The position numbers and the translations under genes were made by a program. DNA of 64,000 nucleotides from Symbiodinium natans. Taxonomy: Eukaryota > Sar > Dinophyceae > Suessiales > Symbiodiniaceae. The DNA lies in the NCBI GenBank assembly GCA_905221605.1, contig CAJNDS010000265.1, positions 62,001-126,000 on the forward strand. The letters run 5' to 3'. The notes beneath the pieces were generated by a model. The model was not told where the DNA came from. It saw nothing but the letters and a program-made list of their open reading frames with translations, and searched no databases. The stretch's first letter is position 1. Every line of letters begins with the position of its first letter. This document shows positions 23,531 through 34,472 of the stretch, one piece after another.

Positions 23531-25608
23531 GGGTTAGGAACCTCGAAAGTGGGGGATGTGTCTACAGATGCAGGCGAGGCTCCAGGGGACCTCCCAAAAA
23601 TCCTGCCTAGGGGGGTTTAGCCTGGAAAATCGTCCGACAATGGGTTACCCAGCTTCTGCAAGACCTTGCCCCGCACCACGATGAAAATCCTCAAAATCTT
23701 ATTCCCAAAATCTTCCCCAACCCGTTTTTCCTCAGCTCTAATTCCCCAAAATCCTCTTCCAAACCCTCCGCTATTCCTAAGCCCAAAATCCCAGCCCAAA
23801 AAACCAAACCTCAAAACCTTTCAGACATGTGCCCTAAGCCCTAAATCCATTTGACATTGGCGAAACGTGACTCGCATGGATCATGCAAACACCAGCTGCC
23901 CGATGCACGGAGATTTCACTCGAAAGTGTTGTGCAATGTTGTATACTCAAGTAAACGAGACATCAGGCAAGCAAAAGAGAAACAAGAGTCTCCTGATTCG
24001 AGCGCTATACGCCTGCGTGGAACAGCGGTAGCCCCATGACGCCGTGCGTCCTGCCAGCGCCAGTCGTTCTTTTCTGCCTTGAAGGTTTTCTTCCCGATCC
24101 ACCCAGCTATTTCTCATTGTCATGGCTTTTTCATGTGGCCGCTTTGTCGGCCCATTTTCCTTTCGTCTTGCTGCAGTGCCCCCCCACCCTTCCCCCCGCC
24201 ATCACTTCCCCTCTTCGATGCCTGAGCCCAGGCGCTGGTCCGCTCGGGGCGTGCCCGGCTGAGGGCGACAGCCGCCTTAGAATAGGAACACGCCTTTTCC
24301 TGATGTGGAAGCCGATCGATGTGTCCGGTTTCGGGCATAGCGTCAAGAGTTGTAGGCATTGCCAACGCACAAAGCATAAGACGTGATTACAGTCGAAGCA
24401 GAACTCATAAAAGAAAACGTGGTAGCCCCAAACCTTTTCAATCATCTTCATGCCTCATACGAACAAACACAACACTGGCTAAGGACATATCTGCGGTCTC
24501 TCATTTTGCTCTCACTTCCTCATTCTCCTCGCGCAGGCTCGCTGCTCGTGCACCTGCTTCGGAAGGATGCTGAGTTCAGACGGCTTAAAGGGTTTACCCC
24601 CTGGTAATGCGTAGGGAATGGGGGGTTGAGGTGCCTAAACATAGTCCCGCAAGGGGTTTTTGTAGGGGAGAAAGGTTACTTCATTCCCTCATTCCCTACC
24701 AAGAAAAGCTAGTTTAGGGTCCAAATAGTTGCTGAGGCATTGCAAGCAAGAACCGTTCTCTGGCTAAGGAACGCTGCGAGTTTTAGTGTTGTTGTTGCCA
24801 AGTGGCGTAGGTTGAAACGCTTGTACCATGGTCTTGGACCGCTTTGTTCTGGACACTAAGATCGCATGAACAAGTTCGTTCAGATCGCCGCCATGCCTTA
24901 CTCGGGCCTAGAACTTACACTACCTACAGCTCCTCCACTAACTGCTACACCCTACCACAAGGCAGGGGCTGGCCAGTGATTTGTACGCGGCAGAAACTTA
25001 GGGTTCTCGCTCTTACTGCCTGCTGCTATTAAAACCGCCAACACTGCCAGAAAGGCGGCACATGCAAGAGGTTAGCATGGAGAGCTCTGCCAGTTCTTAC
25101 CTCTTCAAAATTTTTGGCCACACTAGACATGTGCTGGACAACTCCAGCCAGCACGCTGGAACAGCAAAGTGCTTGTGAAACTCCCCTACGTCCAAGAAGA
25201 CCACCATTCTTAAATTTCCCCAAAAATTAATTCTAACAAGCAATCACTCATGCCTAATTTATTCCACTTGATGATAAATAATCTTACATCTTACAATCAG
25301 AGGCTTTTCCTATCTTAACAAACTGGAGATGCATCACAAGTCAACACTGCGTGCACATTGCACATTACCCATCCAAAGGCAGGGTCCCCAAACCCGCTTA
25401 GTAAGAGTTATCTTGAACCCTTAGGGCCCGAGACAACCACTCTGAGGCACCCACTCTGCCTTGCCAGCTTACAGTTAGACCCCATCAGAGGGTTTTGGGC
25501 GGTCATACCACTTTTCCGGGCTGTATTGCGCAGTTTCTTGCATAGCGCACGCTTGCAAGAAGTCCATTTCTAACCTCTTCCAAGTCTTTTCTTCAACGGT
25601 GCCCACCG
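23531..25608. other. No recognisable gene
   Basis: Several short frames occur on both strands, none with motifs. A 116-codon plus-strand frame at 24036-24386 ends in CRHCQRTKHKT but is otherwise featureless. Confidence 0.45.
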
Positions 25609-25880
25609 TTCAGCAGATGTTGTAGGTTCTCAGGTCCCTATTGCAGCACAGACCGTCGTGGGTCTTGTGCCAGGCGTCCCAGGGGTCTTGTGCCAGGCGT
25701 CCCAGATTCAGCAGATGCCACAGGTCCTCAGGTCCTCATTGCAGCGTGAACCACCGTGGGTCTATTGCCAGGTGCCCAGTTACAACTAAGTGCTGCACGT
25801 GCCCTGTGGGTGCCTGCGTTCCTGGTTCAGTAGATGTCACAGGTCCTCAGGTCCCTATTGTAGCACAAACCACCGGGTGC
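25609..25880 (+). repeat. Degenerate tandem repeat of about 100-120 bp
   Basis: Three units start TTCAGCAGATG or TTCAGTAGATG at 25609, 25707 and 25826, each followed by GGTTCTCAGGTCC- or GGTCCTCAGGTC-like sequence and GCCAGG(C/T)G(T/C)CC. Confidence 0.8.
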
Positions 25881-26306
25881 TTGCCAAGCACATTACGACA
25901 CCTCCTTTCACACCATGCAATTCCCTCCAATCTTTCACAGCATTTTTTGGGTTGTTGAGGGCATAGCCAAAGAGGGGAACTTCAAGGGAGAATCCCAACC
26001 TCCACTGCACACCTGGGGCTTGGGCCGCCTGGCGCAAGACGAAAGTGAAGCTGAGAATGAATAAAGAATAAAGAGTGTTGCAGAACAAATTTTTTTTTTT
26101 TGGACTGACGCCTCTTTACTACATCAGTAGCACAGTAGGCCGGTCTTGTTGGGCTCGACGTAAAGGGTGAAACAAAGTCAGCGCACACAATCCGCCAGAC
26201 ACACCAAGCAACCACCAAGCAAACAAACACCAAAGAAACAAAGCGAGCAATCGCGCTGAACTACTAGATACCCCACGGACTCGCGGCTCCTGAGCAAGGC
26301 GGAAGT

Positions 26307-29018
26307 GTGCATGGAAGCCCGCAGGGTTCACCGGTGCACGTGCCGTTGACTGCGGAGGAAGTCCCAGTCCCTGACAACACTCCCGAGGAGGAAGCCTTGC
26401 TGTTTGGAACCGGTGAGACTCCGGTAGGACAGCAACCGAACCCCTTTGCTGCCTTTGGAACTCAAGGAGTTCCGACCTCACAGCCAGTCACCGCTCCAGG
26501 TGGTGGTGCTGTTGGAGAAAGTTTGGTGGTTGAGATGCTGCGAGTAATGCAGCAGCAGCAGAGACAGCAGGAAGCCATGATGGACCAGTACCGGAAGCAG
26601 TTGGAACAGAACCAACAGCTTGTAGCCACCATGCTTCGTCGCATGGACAGTGAAGAGAAGAGGAGGAACGATGCCGAACTTGCAGCTGCTGAGGCCAAGG
26701 CGGAAGCCGCAGCGGCATCTGCACCAAGTGACCCGTTCCTCGCTGCAACTTCGTCCACAGGAAGTTCTCTTCCGTCTTCAAGGCCTAAAGATACTGGGAG
26801 TTCATCTGGTGGATATGTTTCCAACCGTGCCGACAAGTACCTTCCACAGCTGCCTGTCATAGCCCACCAGGAGATGGGTAGAGACAGAATGCGAGAGATT
26901 GAGGCCTGGCACGGCTTCCTGGAGACGATGAGTTCATGGTTGGCTTTGCAAGACGAGGCCTATGTGAACGAGCTTCGCCTCTGCATCAGTGTCAAGGACG
27001 AGATCCGACAGGACCGTTTACCTCCTGACACTGCAGCTCGGTCAGCGAAGTTGTTTTACCTGCTTTCGCAGAGCTTGGCGAAGTGGGAGCGTGGTTTGGA
27101 GTTGCTTCGAAGCTGTAGCAAGAGGCAGAGCATGTCTGCTACTGGCTACGAGGCAGTTCGCACCTTGCACCTGAACTACTCCATTGTGTCTCGAATGGAA
27201 GCCGTCTACGTGAGAGACGGTTGCATGAAGTTGCATGCCCAGTGTTCGGGGCTCAGAAAGCCCATGGACATCATCAGACACTTGGAGGACGAAATCGCCA
27301 AGGCGGAGATCAAGTTGAGCAATTTCCCCGAGTTGAAGCTCTCCGAAGCAGATCGCTGTTCCATCCTGCTACAGGCCGTTTCGCATCCGGCGAGACAGTA
27401 CGTGGCTCTGCACGGCAACGCCAACAGCTGGAGTGAGCTCACGAAGAGCCTCAAGTATTTCGAAGAACAGCTGAGGATGTGCGACGTGCCTACTGCAGCA
27501 AACCGTGGAATGGACGGCAAGCTTTGCGACCATTGCGGCAAGCATGGTCATGTGGCAAAGGATTGCTGGTCACGACAGCGTGAGGCTGGTGAGAAGGGCG
27601 GCAAAGGCGGCAAGGGCGGCCAGGGAGAGTCGAAGAGTGGAAAGGGCACTGGTGGCCCTAAAGGACAAAGGTCGCCCACTCCGAAGGGCACGCCTCGCTC
27701 TCCAACGCCGAAAGGAAGGCCCAACTCCAAGGGAGAGAAGGGTGAAAAGGGAGAGAAAGGCGAAGGAAAGGGCAAAGGAAAGAAGCAGAAGAAGAAGAAC
27801 CGCGCCCGGGCTATGGGAGAACCAGAGTCCGAGGCGGAAGCAGAGCCTACACAGAGTGTGATGGCGATGCGCTTTGCCCAACGAAGTCCTGAACTGAGCC
27901 TTTCTGAGTCGTCTGAGCGTAGGGTAGGTTTTTCACTCGACAAGCAACGTTTGGGACCTGTTAGCAACTCTTTGACTGCAGGGGATGTAGAGCGCATCTG
28001 CGCCAGCTTTCAGCTAGAACCGAGAGACGTTTGGTTAGTGGATTCTGGAGCCACGTGTCATGTGGTTTCCTCTGAACACCTCAGCGGATTCAGGGCGGTC
28101 AAGAAGCATGAGAGAGAGGTCACTCTGTACAACGCTTCAGGGGGGAAGATTCCCGTATCGGACGTCGTCGACTTAGAGGTCGTTTTCGGTGATTGTAGTC
28201 TTCTTTTGACTGAGGTTCTCGTTGCGGAAGTGACGTTTAACGCCATTAGTCCCTGGGCGGCGGTGGAGAAAGGGTGGAGAACGTATCTCTACAAAAACGG
28301 GTCTAGGTTGTACAAAGGCAAACGCAACGTGAAACTTGTATCCGCTAATCGGGCCTGGTGGGCTTTGAGCGGGGGTCGTCGCCAGAAAGCGGGGAAAGGT
28401 CGTTCTCCGCGCCAGCCTTCGGGCTCGGACATGGAAATAGACGCGATTACCTGCCTGCAGGACTCTGTTGTTAAGCCACAGCCAGGACCGAGCATCCTCA
28501 AGAAAGCGACGACAGGAGGAAAGAAGGCGGAAGTCGAGAAGCCACAAGGAAGAGAGAGCGGTGATTGCCGGCATGCTTTGCTTGAGACGCCGTTTGCTTT
28601 CTTGCTGCGAGGGCTTAGAGCCGAAGTATCCCCGAAAACGGTCCCTGAAGTTCCTCAAGAATACCCCGCAAGCACCCTGAGCGTGCCCGAATTACACAGA
28701 GCTTACCCCGAAACACCCCGAAAATGCCCGAAAGTACCCCGAAAATGCCCTGAAATGGCCCAGAAGTCTTTAGGAAAGTCTTGCTGGCGTATTTTGGCAT
28801 GGTTCTTGGCATGGCTTGTGGCATGTTTTGCGGTGTGTTGGCATGAGAGTTTTGTTTTCGAAGAAGGAAGGATCGGCGCATGCGGTGCGCAGCTCTGTTT
28901 TGGGGGTTGGAAGAATGACGCGCTAGGCGCGCGAGCCAAAAAAGAGCAAGGAGGAGATGTTTTACCATGTTTTTCAAGGGTCCCAAGCCTTAACGCAAGG
29001 CAGTGCTGGCATGTTTGA
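26307..29018 (+). CDS. gag-pro: Copia Gag and aspartic protease
   Basis: This 903-codon frame encodes the particle protein and the processing protease of the element. Residues 70-130 are Gln/Glu/Ala-rich and probably a coiled coil. A helical Gag core covers about 170-395. A CX2CX4HX4C zinc knuckle is at 407-420, followed by a Lys/Gly/Ser/Pro-rich basic tract to about 510. The protease active site DSG, with catalytic Asp579, is in the context WLVDSGATCHVV. The frame is open from 26268 but begins without ATG (GTG at 26307), so the true start may be in a spliced or rearranged leader. The tail after about residue 760 is unlike a protease: it is Pro-rich, then hydrophobic, and is encoded by GGCATG-rich DNA. 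Confidence 0.9.
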   Translation: MHGSPQGSPVHVPLTAEEVPVPDNTPEEEALLFGTGETPVGQQPNPFAAFGTQGVPTSQPVTAPGGGAVGESLVVEMLRVMQQQQRQQEAMMDQYRKQLEQNQQLVATMLRRMDSEEKRRNDAELAAAEAKAEAAAASAPSDPFLAATSSTGSSLPSSRPKDTGSSSGGYVSNRADKYLPQLPVIAHQEMGRDRMREIEAWHGFLETMSSWLALQDEAYVNELRLCISVKDEIRQDRLPPDTAARSAKLFYLLSQSLAKWERGLELLRSCSKRQSMSATGYEAVRTLHLNYSIVSRMEAVYVRDGCMKLHAQCSGLRKPMDIIRHLEDEIAKAEIKLSNFPELKLSEADRCSILLQAVSHPARQYVALHGNANSWSELTKSLKYFEEQLRMCDVPTAANRGMDGKLCDHCGKHGHVAKDCWSRQREAGEKGGKGGKGGQGESKSGKGTGGPKGQRSPTPKGTPRSPTPKGRPNSKGEKGEKGEKGEGKGKGKKQKKKNRARAMGEPESEAEAEPTQSVMAMRFAQRSPELSLSESSERRVGFSLDKQRLGPVSNSLTAGDVERICASFQLEPRDVWLVDSGATCHVVSSEHLSGFRAVKKHEREVTLYNASGGKIPVSDVVDLEVVFGDCSLLLTEVLVAEVTFNAISPWAAVEKGWRTYLYKNGSRLYKGKRNVKLVSANRAWWALSGGRRQKAGKGRSPRQPSGSDMEIDAITCLQDSVVKPQPGPSILKKATTGGKKAEVEKPQGRESGDCRHALLETPFAFLLRGLRAEVSPKTVPEVPQEYPASTLSVPELHRAYPETPRKCPKVPRKCPEMAQKSLGKSCWRILAWFLAWLVACFAVCWHESFVFEEGRIGACGAQLCFGGWKNDALGARAKKEQGGDVLPCFSRVPSLNARQCWHV

Positions 29019-32000
29019 CATGTTGTCTTGTGCTTGCGCTGGGCATGACGTCCCTAGAACCCTGAAGCATGGCACGTGTGCTTGTGTGTGGCATGACGAA
29101 TCGCTCCCCTTGCTTGTTGCCAGAAGCAGAAGCGGCAGCAACCATGGCCCTGGAACCTTAGCATGGCTTGACTTGATTTGTTTGGGATGGAGTGGCCAAG
29201 AGACCTCAAAAATAGCCGACCTGTGTCGTCCCTTTGGAAATCTGGCCACAGAGGGCGTAGAGGGGATTAGGCCCCTCTCACTTTTGCCTAAACCCTCAGG
29301 AGAAACGCCAGCAGCAGGGATTAGGCCCCTCTCACTCCTTCCTAAACCCTCCGGAGAAACGCCAGAAGGGATGAGGCCCTTCTCACTCCTGCCTAAACCC
29401 TCCGGAGAAACGCCAGCAGCAGGGATTAGGCCCCTCTCACTCCTTCCTAAACCCTCCGGAGAAACGCCAGAAGGGATGAGGCCCTTCTCACTCCTGCCTA
29501 AACCCTCCGGAGAAACGCCAGAAGGGATGAGGCCCTTCTCACTCCTGCCTAAACCCTCCGGAGAAACGCCAGCAGCAGGGATTAGGCCCCTCTCACTCCT
29601 TCCTAAACCCTCCGGAGAAACGCCAGCAGGGATTAGGCCTCTCTCACTCCTTCCTAAACCCTCCGGAGAGAGGACAGCAGGGATTAGGCCTCTCTCACTC
29701 CTTCCTAAACCCTCCGGAGAGAGGACAGCAGGGATTAGGCCCCTCTCACTGCTGCCTAAACCCTCCGGAGAAACGCCAGCAGGGATTAGGCCCCTCTCAC
29801 TTCTGCCTAAACCTTCCCGAGAAAGGCCAGCAGGGATTAGGCCCCTCTCACTGCTGCCTAAACCCTCCGGAGAAACGCCAGCAGGGATTAGGCCCCTCTC
29901 ACTGCTGCCTAAACCCTCCGGAGAAAGGCCAGCAGGGATTAGGCCCCTCTCACTGCTGCCAAAACCTTCCGGAGAAAGGCCAGCAGGGATTAGGCCTCTC
30001 TCACTCCTTCCTAAACCCTCCGGAGAGAGGACGGCAGGGATTAGGCCCCTTTCACTGCTGCCTAAACCCTCCACAGGACGGACAGCAGGGATTAGGCCTC
30101 TCAAACTTGCGACGGCGCGTCCAGGTACGTGCTCGTTCCCGGTTAAATTCATAGGAGTGGTCGTTGAGTCTGCGATGGTGTTCCTCATCCTGATCTTCAG
30201 TGCCTTGGTTGGGGTCGTTGTTTCGGGTCTTTGGAAATTGCTCGAAAAGCTGTTTCAGAGAGACTCCAAAAGAACCCCTAAGATGAGGAGGATTAAGCCC
30301 CGACAAGGAGGATGTTGGATTCGTATTCGCACCCGAAAATGCTTCAAGCGTGTGTGCGTAGAACGAATCTTGTTGGTTGGTAGGAAAAGCCCAAAAGCCC
30401 CAACTAGAGGAAAGCCCAAAACCTTAAAGTTGTTGGCTTGTTTGCGGCATGTGTGGCATGTTTTGGCATGTTGTCTTGATGTGGCATGCTTTGTGTTGAA
30501 GGGAGATGATGAGAGAGTGCCGGAAGGAGGCTTAAAGCAGCCAGTGACTGGGCATCTGCGGATGCTCAGAGGGCTGCCCCTTCCAGGAAGTGGCACAGGC
30601 TCTGATCCCTTAATCCTGGACCGTGATGATGGTGAACCGTCGTCTTCGTCTAACCAGCCGAATCGTCCCCCACAAAACCCTGAACAACCTCCTGAAGCCC
30701 CAGTTCCACAAGGAGAGGAGATTGAAGAAAGGATCCCTCTGCGAAGCCATGCGCTTCAGGTACATAGATCCCGAGGTCATTTTCCCTATGATGTGAACTG
30801 CGAAAGCTGCTGCTCTAGCAAAGGAAAAGTCCCGGCCAGGAGACTGAAGAGGCAGCTACAGAAGGAGAATCAAACCATTGGGGTCGATTTCTATTATTTT
30901 GGGAAACTGAGGGTTCTTCTTCTTGTACATGTTGCGTCCTGGTACTCAATGTCTATCCCCGCCATGGAACTACACGACCCCAACTTGTTATTCAATATCG
31001 ATCGGTTTATCCGCGAAATTGGATTGCACCAAAAGACTTTAACGTTTCGGTGCGATAACGAACAGGGTCTGATATCCATGTGCGAGAGGGTCGCGGCGCA
31101 GAGGCGTGAGAACCCTACGATTGTAGATGTTGTGCCAGGATACCGTCCGCAGTCTAAAGGTGCTGTGGAAAGGCAGGTCTCTGCGATGAAGCAGGGATTT
31201 TGGTCGATATGGCTCGACCTAGAGGCGGAGATAAAGCGTCGACGACCTGCTGAAGAAGGTGGCGCTGCTTGGCAGTTACCTTTAGGTGGAATGTTGTGGC
31301 AGACTTGTTTGCTGTACGCCGCACGCAGTTTCAACTTGTGGAACTTTGACAGCAACAATAGTACCACAGCAATAGACAGGTTGCACGAGGAGATAGTCCA
31401 AAGGACTAGGACGCTTCCCTTCGGCTGTTCTGCGCAGGCCAAAGTTGGCGGTTCCAAACGACATCTAGAAAAGTTCCGGGGAGCCAAGACGGTTCGAGTG
31501 AGCTATCTGGGCCCCGTCCATCCTAGAGGTGGAGGTGTGTATGGAACTGTCATTGGAGGAGATGGAGAGATTGAGGTCTTTCCAGCGTGTCGTGGGATCT
31601 TTGAACGGGACGAACCCACGTACGACAGCCCAACGTTGGAGCTGTTAGCTAAAGCTAATCCTCTTGTGCTTGATACGCAGGACCCCGAAAAGCCTTTGCT
31701 GTTTGAACCGCCTGCGGAACCCATTGTTCCAAAAGAAGAAGAAATTGAAGCCCCAGAGGATGAAGAAATGCTTCCCGATCATGTCCCGGATTACGAGCCC
31801 ACAGAAGTGGGATCTGAAGGTCATGAGGGGGTAGCAGGTGGCGATCTTCCTGAACCTGACATGGAGGACATGGAGATTGATTGGTTGACGGATCATTATC
31901 TTCAGAAGTTAGGTGAAGGACCTGACTGCCGTGCTGTGAGCAATCAAGAGGCGTCTTCCTTTGAGCTTAAGTTTGGAGGGAGTAGAATCTGTTGTCAGGT

Positions 32001-34443
32001 CCCCCAACAAGCTGTGTCAGAGACCTCTGGTGAGCTGTTAGATCCCAAACTCCTCTATCTGTCCATGAAATTAGAACTAGAAGAATTGGAGTCGTTCAAC
32101 GTTGGAGAAGTGGTGAGCGAGCGAGAAGCGTATCGACTTGCTAAGGAGAGCGGAAGAAGAGTTCTTTCGAGCCGTTGGGTCAATACGGTTAAGAAGCCTG
32201 GTCTTTACCGCTCTAGACTTGTTGTCCGCGATTTTGCCGCTATGGGCGGCACCACGCTCGCTGAGGGGATCTATTCTCCGACCACCAGCCTGGAAGGGTT
32301 GCGGCTCCTACTTTCTGTTCTATGTAGAAAAGGGTCTGTGCTGTCCTGTGACGTGTCGGTAGCGTTTATGCACGCCGCTATTGCGCGGCCGGAGTTTGTG
32401 CAGCTTCCGAGTAACATAGGAAACGCAAAGACCGGCGAAAGGGTCTTCTTGAAACTGTTTCGTGCCATGAACGGGCTTCGAAGTGCCCCGCTTTCTTGGT
32501 ACAAGGAGCTGTCGGCGTACTTGGGAAACCAAGGATTCCAGCAGATCTTGGACCCTACAATCTTCCGCAAGAAAACCAAGAATGGTTTGGTGATTGTCCT
32601 CTTTTATGTTGACGATCTGTTAATTTGGGCCGAGAACACCGCCGAAGCTCGAAAGGTGTATGAAGACCTGAAGAAACGCTACAAGCTTAAGCTAACAGGT
32701 GAGCTCTTGGAAGGAAAACCAGGTGAGGTGTCTTTCTTGGGACGTAGGATCTTCCGGAAGAAGACCGGAGAGCCCTGCGTATACTTTGGCTTGGACGCTA
32801 AGTACCTGAGGTCTTGCTGTGAGGAGTACGGAATCACTAAGGTGGCGCAGCTTCCACCATTAGAGCGGCGGTATGCCGACCTCATCAAGAAAGGACAGGA
32901 CACACCTCTTACGCCAGAGGCGCACGAGCGCTATAGGCGTACCTTGGGACGCCTAGCCTGGGCGTCGCTTTCAAGACCTGATTTGCAGTATGTATGCGGT
33001 TTTCTAGGAAGACACCAATCAGCCCCCAATGAAGCAGCCGAAGCTTGTATGAGGGATGTTCTGAGGTGGGTGTCTGGTTTACCGCATAAGGTCCAAGTGT
33101 TCCCCTCACGTAGAGAGCTGTTAGCCCCTGATGAGGACCGAGAGTCAGTGTCGTGTTTTGTTGACGCGTCTTGGGGTTTGAACTCTGTGAGTGGTGGAAT
33201 TGTGACCTGGAACAACTGTTGCTTGAAGACGTTCAGTCGGAAACAGACGACAGTAGCTTTGTCATCGGCAGAAGCCGAGCTAGCAGCACTGACTGAAATC
33301 GCAAGAGAGGGATTGTATATATCTCTGTTGGTGCAGACGATGGTGGAGGGGATGCCTTCTGACTCGGAGGAAGGCCGATATCAGTTGCACGCGTACGGGG
33401 ACTCTGAAAGCGCCCTGTCAATAGCGCAAATGAGTACCCTCCTTAGGAAAGTCCGCCACATAGAGTTGAGAGCGGCTTTTCTCCAACAACTAGTCGCCAA
33501 GGAAAGATTGACGCTGGAGTATATACCGGGGAAACTCAACCCCGCAGATGCTCTAACGAAGTCCCCAACTGCGGAGAATTTGGTCAGTCTTTGTGAGGCC
33601 GCTGGCCTCATTACCGAGCCAGAATCGTGGTCGTCGATCTCCGAAGAAAACGTCGAAGAAGTAAGAAATGAGCCCAATATCACTAAGGAAGTATCTTCGA
33701 ACGCAGTAAGGTCCTCTCCGCTGGAGGTTCCTAGCTCCTGGATGGAAGCCGCGACGGCAGTGGCTAGAGGAACAGTGTCGCTCGTCGTTCTGGAGCTTTG
33801 CTGCGAAGAGTCGAGTGCTATAGCGAGAGCGTGTGCTCGAGAGAAAGGCATAGCGTACTTCGGAGTGACTCGGGAAATCAATCTTCTGAGTAAGAACACC
33901 TTTCTTGTTCTTGAAGAGATCTTAAGAGTCCTGAAGCAGGGAAAGGTCCGTGTCTTTGCGCATTTGTCTACGCTTTGCAGCTCAGGCTGCCCCTTGAGGT
34001 ACCTGCGTTTCCGCAAGCGACGAGGTTTGGAACTTTGGCGGAAGACGCTAAAGATTCACAAGAGTTGCTGGAGACTTATAGGGAAGCTCTTCGGCCCCTA
34101 TGCCTCTAACGAGGGTTTGCTGTTAACCCACGAATGGCCTGAAAGGTCCTCTTTGTGGAAGGAAACGGTATTTCTAGAAGTCTCTAAAAGCATTGGTCTA
34201 ACGCAAGGATGTCTAGTAGATAGATGCTGCTTCGAGAAGAAAGAGAAGACTTGGAAGAGATGGTGGTTCGCTTCTAATAGTGCTGCCTGTGTGTGGGAAC
34301 TGTCTTCGTACGTTTGCGCAGGAAACCACGAACACTCGAAGAGTGCGTCTCTGAAGGAGTCTGGGACCTACCCGGAAGAGCTTGGAAAGGCTCTTGTCAG
34401 GATTGGAAAGAAGATCCTGAAGCAGGAGGAAAGAAAGGACTGA
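28957..34443 (+). CDS. pol: Copia Pol: integrase, reverse transcriptase, RNase H and a methyltransferase-like tail
   Basis: This 1828-codon frame overlaps gag-pro by 62 bases in another frame. Residues about 100-380 are a 17-residue tandem repeat. From about 600 the canonical parts follow: an HHCC-type region (HRSRGH, CESC), integrase Asp644, Asp700 and Glu738 (37 residues between the last two), reverse transcriptase with YVDD at 1217-1220, and RNase H with FVDASWG near 1400, SSAEAEL near 1440 and YGDSES near 1480. After RNase H some 280 further residues contain LVVLELCCEES (1609-1619), HLSTLCSSGCPLR (1669-1681) and HEWP (1725-1728). These are spaced like the SAM-binding and catalytic regions of a methyltransferase fold. 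The tail's function is inferred, not shown. Confidence 0.9.
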   Translation: MFYHVFQGSQALTQGSAGMFDMLSCACAGHDVPRTLKHGTCACVWHDESLPLLVARSRSGSNHGPGTLAWLDLICLGWSGQETSKIADLCRPFGNLATEGVEGIRPLSLLPKPSGETPAAGIRPLSLLPKPSGETPEGMRPFSLLPKPSGETPAAGIRPLSLLPKPSGETPEGMRPFSLLPKPSGETPEGMRPFSLLPKPSGETPAAGIRPLSLLPKPSGETPAGIRPLSLLPKPSGERTAGIRPLSLLPKPSGERTAGIRPLSLLPKPSGETPAGIRPLSLLPKPSRERPAGIRPLSLLPKPSGETPAGIRPLSLLPKPSGERPAGIRPLSLLPKPSGERPAGIRPLSLLPKPSGERTAGIRPLSLLPKPSTGRTAGIRPLKLATARPGTCSFPVKFIGVVVESAMVFLILIFSALVGVVVSGLWKLLEKLFQRDSKRTPKMRRIKPRQGGCWIRIRTRKCFKRVCVERILLVGRKSPKAPTRGKPKTLKLLACLRHVWHVLACCLDVACFVLKGDDERVPEGGLKQPVTGHLRMLRGLPLPGSGTGSDPLILDRDDGEPSSSSNQPNRPPQNPEQPPEAPVPQGEEIEERIPLRSHALQVHRSRGHFPYDVNCESCCSSKGKVPARRLKRQLQKENQTIGVDFYYFGKLRVLLLVHVASWYSMSIPAMELHDPNLLFNIDRFIREIGLHQKTLTFRCDNEQGLISMCERVAAQRRENPTIVDVVPGYRPQSKGAVERQVSAMKQGFWSIWLDLEAEIKRRRPAEEGGAAWQLPLGGMLWQTCLLYAARSFNLWNFDSNNSTTAIDRLHEEIVQRTRTLPFGCSAQAKVGGSKRHLEKFRGAKTVRVSYLGPVHPRGGGVYGTVIGGDGEIEVFPACRGIFERDEPTYDSPTLELLAKANPLVLDTQDPEKPLLFEPPAEPIVPKEEEIEAPEDEEMLPDHVPDYEPTEVGSEGHEGVAGGDLPEPDMEDMEIDWLTDHYLQKLGEGPDCRAVSNQEASSFELKFGGSRICCQVPQQAVSETSGELLDPKLLYLSMKLELEELESFNVGEVVSEREAYRLAKESGRRVLSSRWVNTVKKPGLYRSRLVVRDFAAMGGTTLAEGIYSPTTSLEGLRLLLSVLCRKGSVLSCDVSVAFMHAAIARPEFVQLPSNIGNAKTGERVFLKLFRAMNGLRSAPLSWYKELSAYLGNQGFQQILDPTIFRKKTKNGLVIVLFYVDDLLIWAENTAEARKVYEDLKKRYKLKLTGELLEGKPGEVSFLGRRIFRKKTGEPCVYFGLDAKYLRSCCEEYGITKVAQLPPLERRYADLIKKGQDTPLTPEAHERYRRTLGRLAWASLSRPDLQYVCGFLGRHQSAPNEAAEACMRDVLRWVSGLPHKVQVFPSRRELLAPDEDRESVSCFVDASWGLNSVSGGIVTWNNCCLKTFSRKQTTVALSSAEAELAALTEIAREGLYISLLVQTMVEGMPSDSEEGRYQLHAYGDSESALSIAQMSTLLRKVRHIELRAAFLQQLVAKERLTLEYIPGKLNPADALTKSPTAENLVSLCEAAGLITEPESWSSISEENVEEVRNEPNITKEVSSNAVRSSPLEVPSSWMEAATAVARGTVSLVVLELCCEESSAIARACAREKGIAYFGVTREINLLSKNTFLVLEEILRVLKQGKVRVFAHLSTLCSSGCPLRYLRFRKRRGLELWRKTLKIHKSCWRLIGKLFGPYASNEGLLLTHEWPERSSLWKETVFLEVSKSIGLTQGCLVDRCCFEKKEKTWKRWWFASNSAACVWELSSYVCAGNHEHSKSASLKESGTYPEELGKALVRIGKKILKQEERKD
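29259..30095 (+). repeat. 51-54-bp coding minisatellite inside pol
   Basis: Sixteen full units and one partial unit each encode a 17-residue block (AGIRPLSLLPKPSGETP or the EGMRPF variant). Every unit carries CCTAAACCCT, which is a telomere-like decamer. The opposite strand is open over the whole array as well. It lies between the protease and integrase regions. Confidence 0.95.
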
Positions 34444-34472
34444 AGGGAACTACCCAAGGACCATCTGTGCAT

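Noticed and set aside
28974-30188. 404-codon minus-strand frame opposite pol
   Set aside because: It is the complement of the 51-bp minisatellite; the plus frame continues into proven pol domains, the minus frame into nothing.
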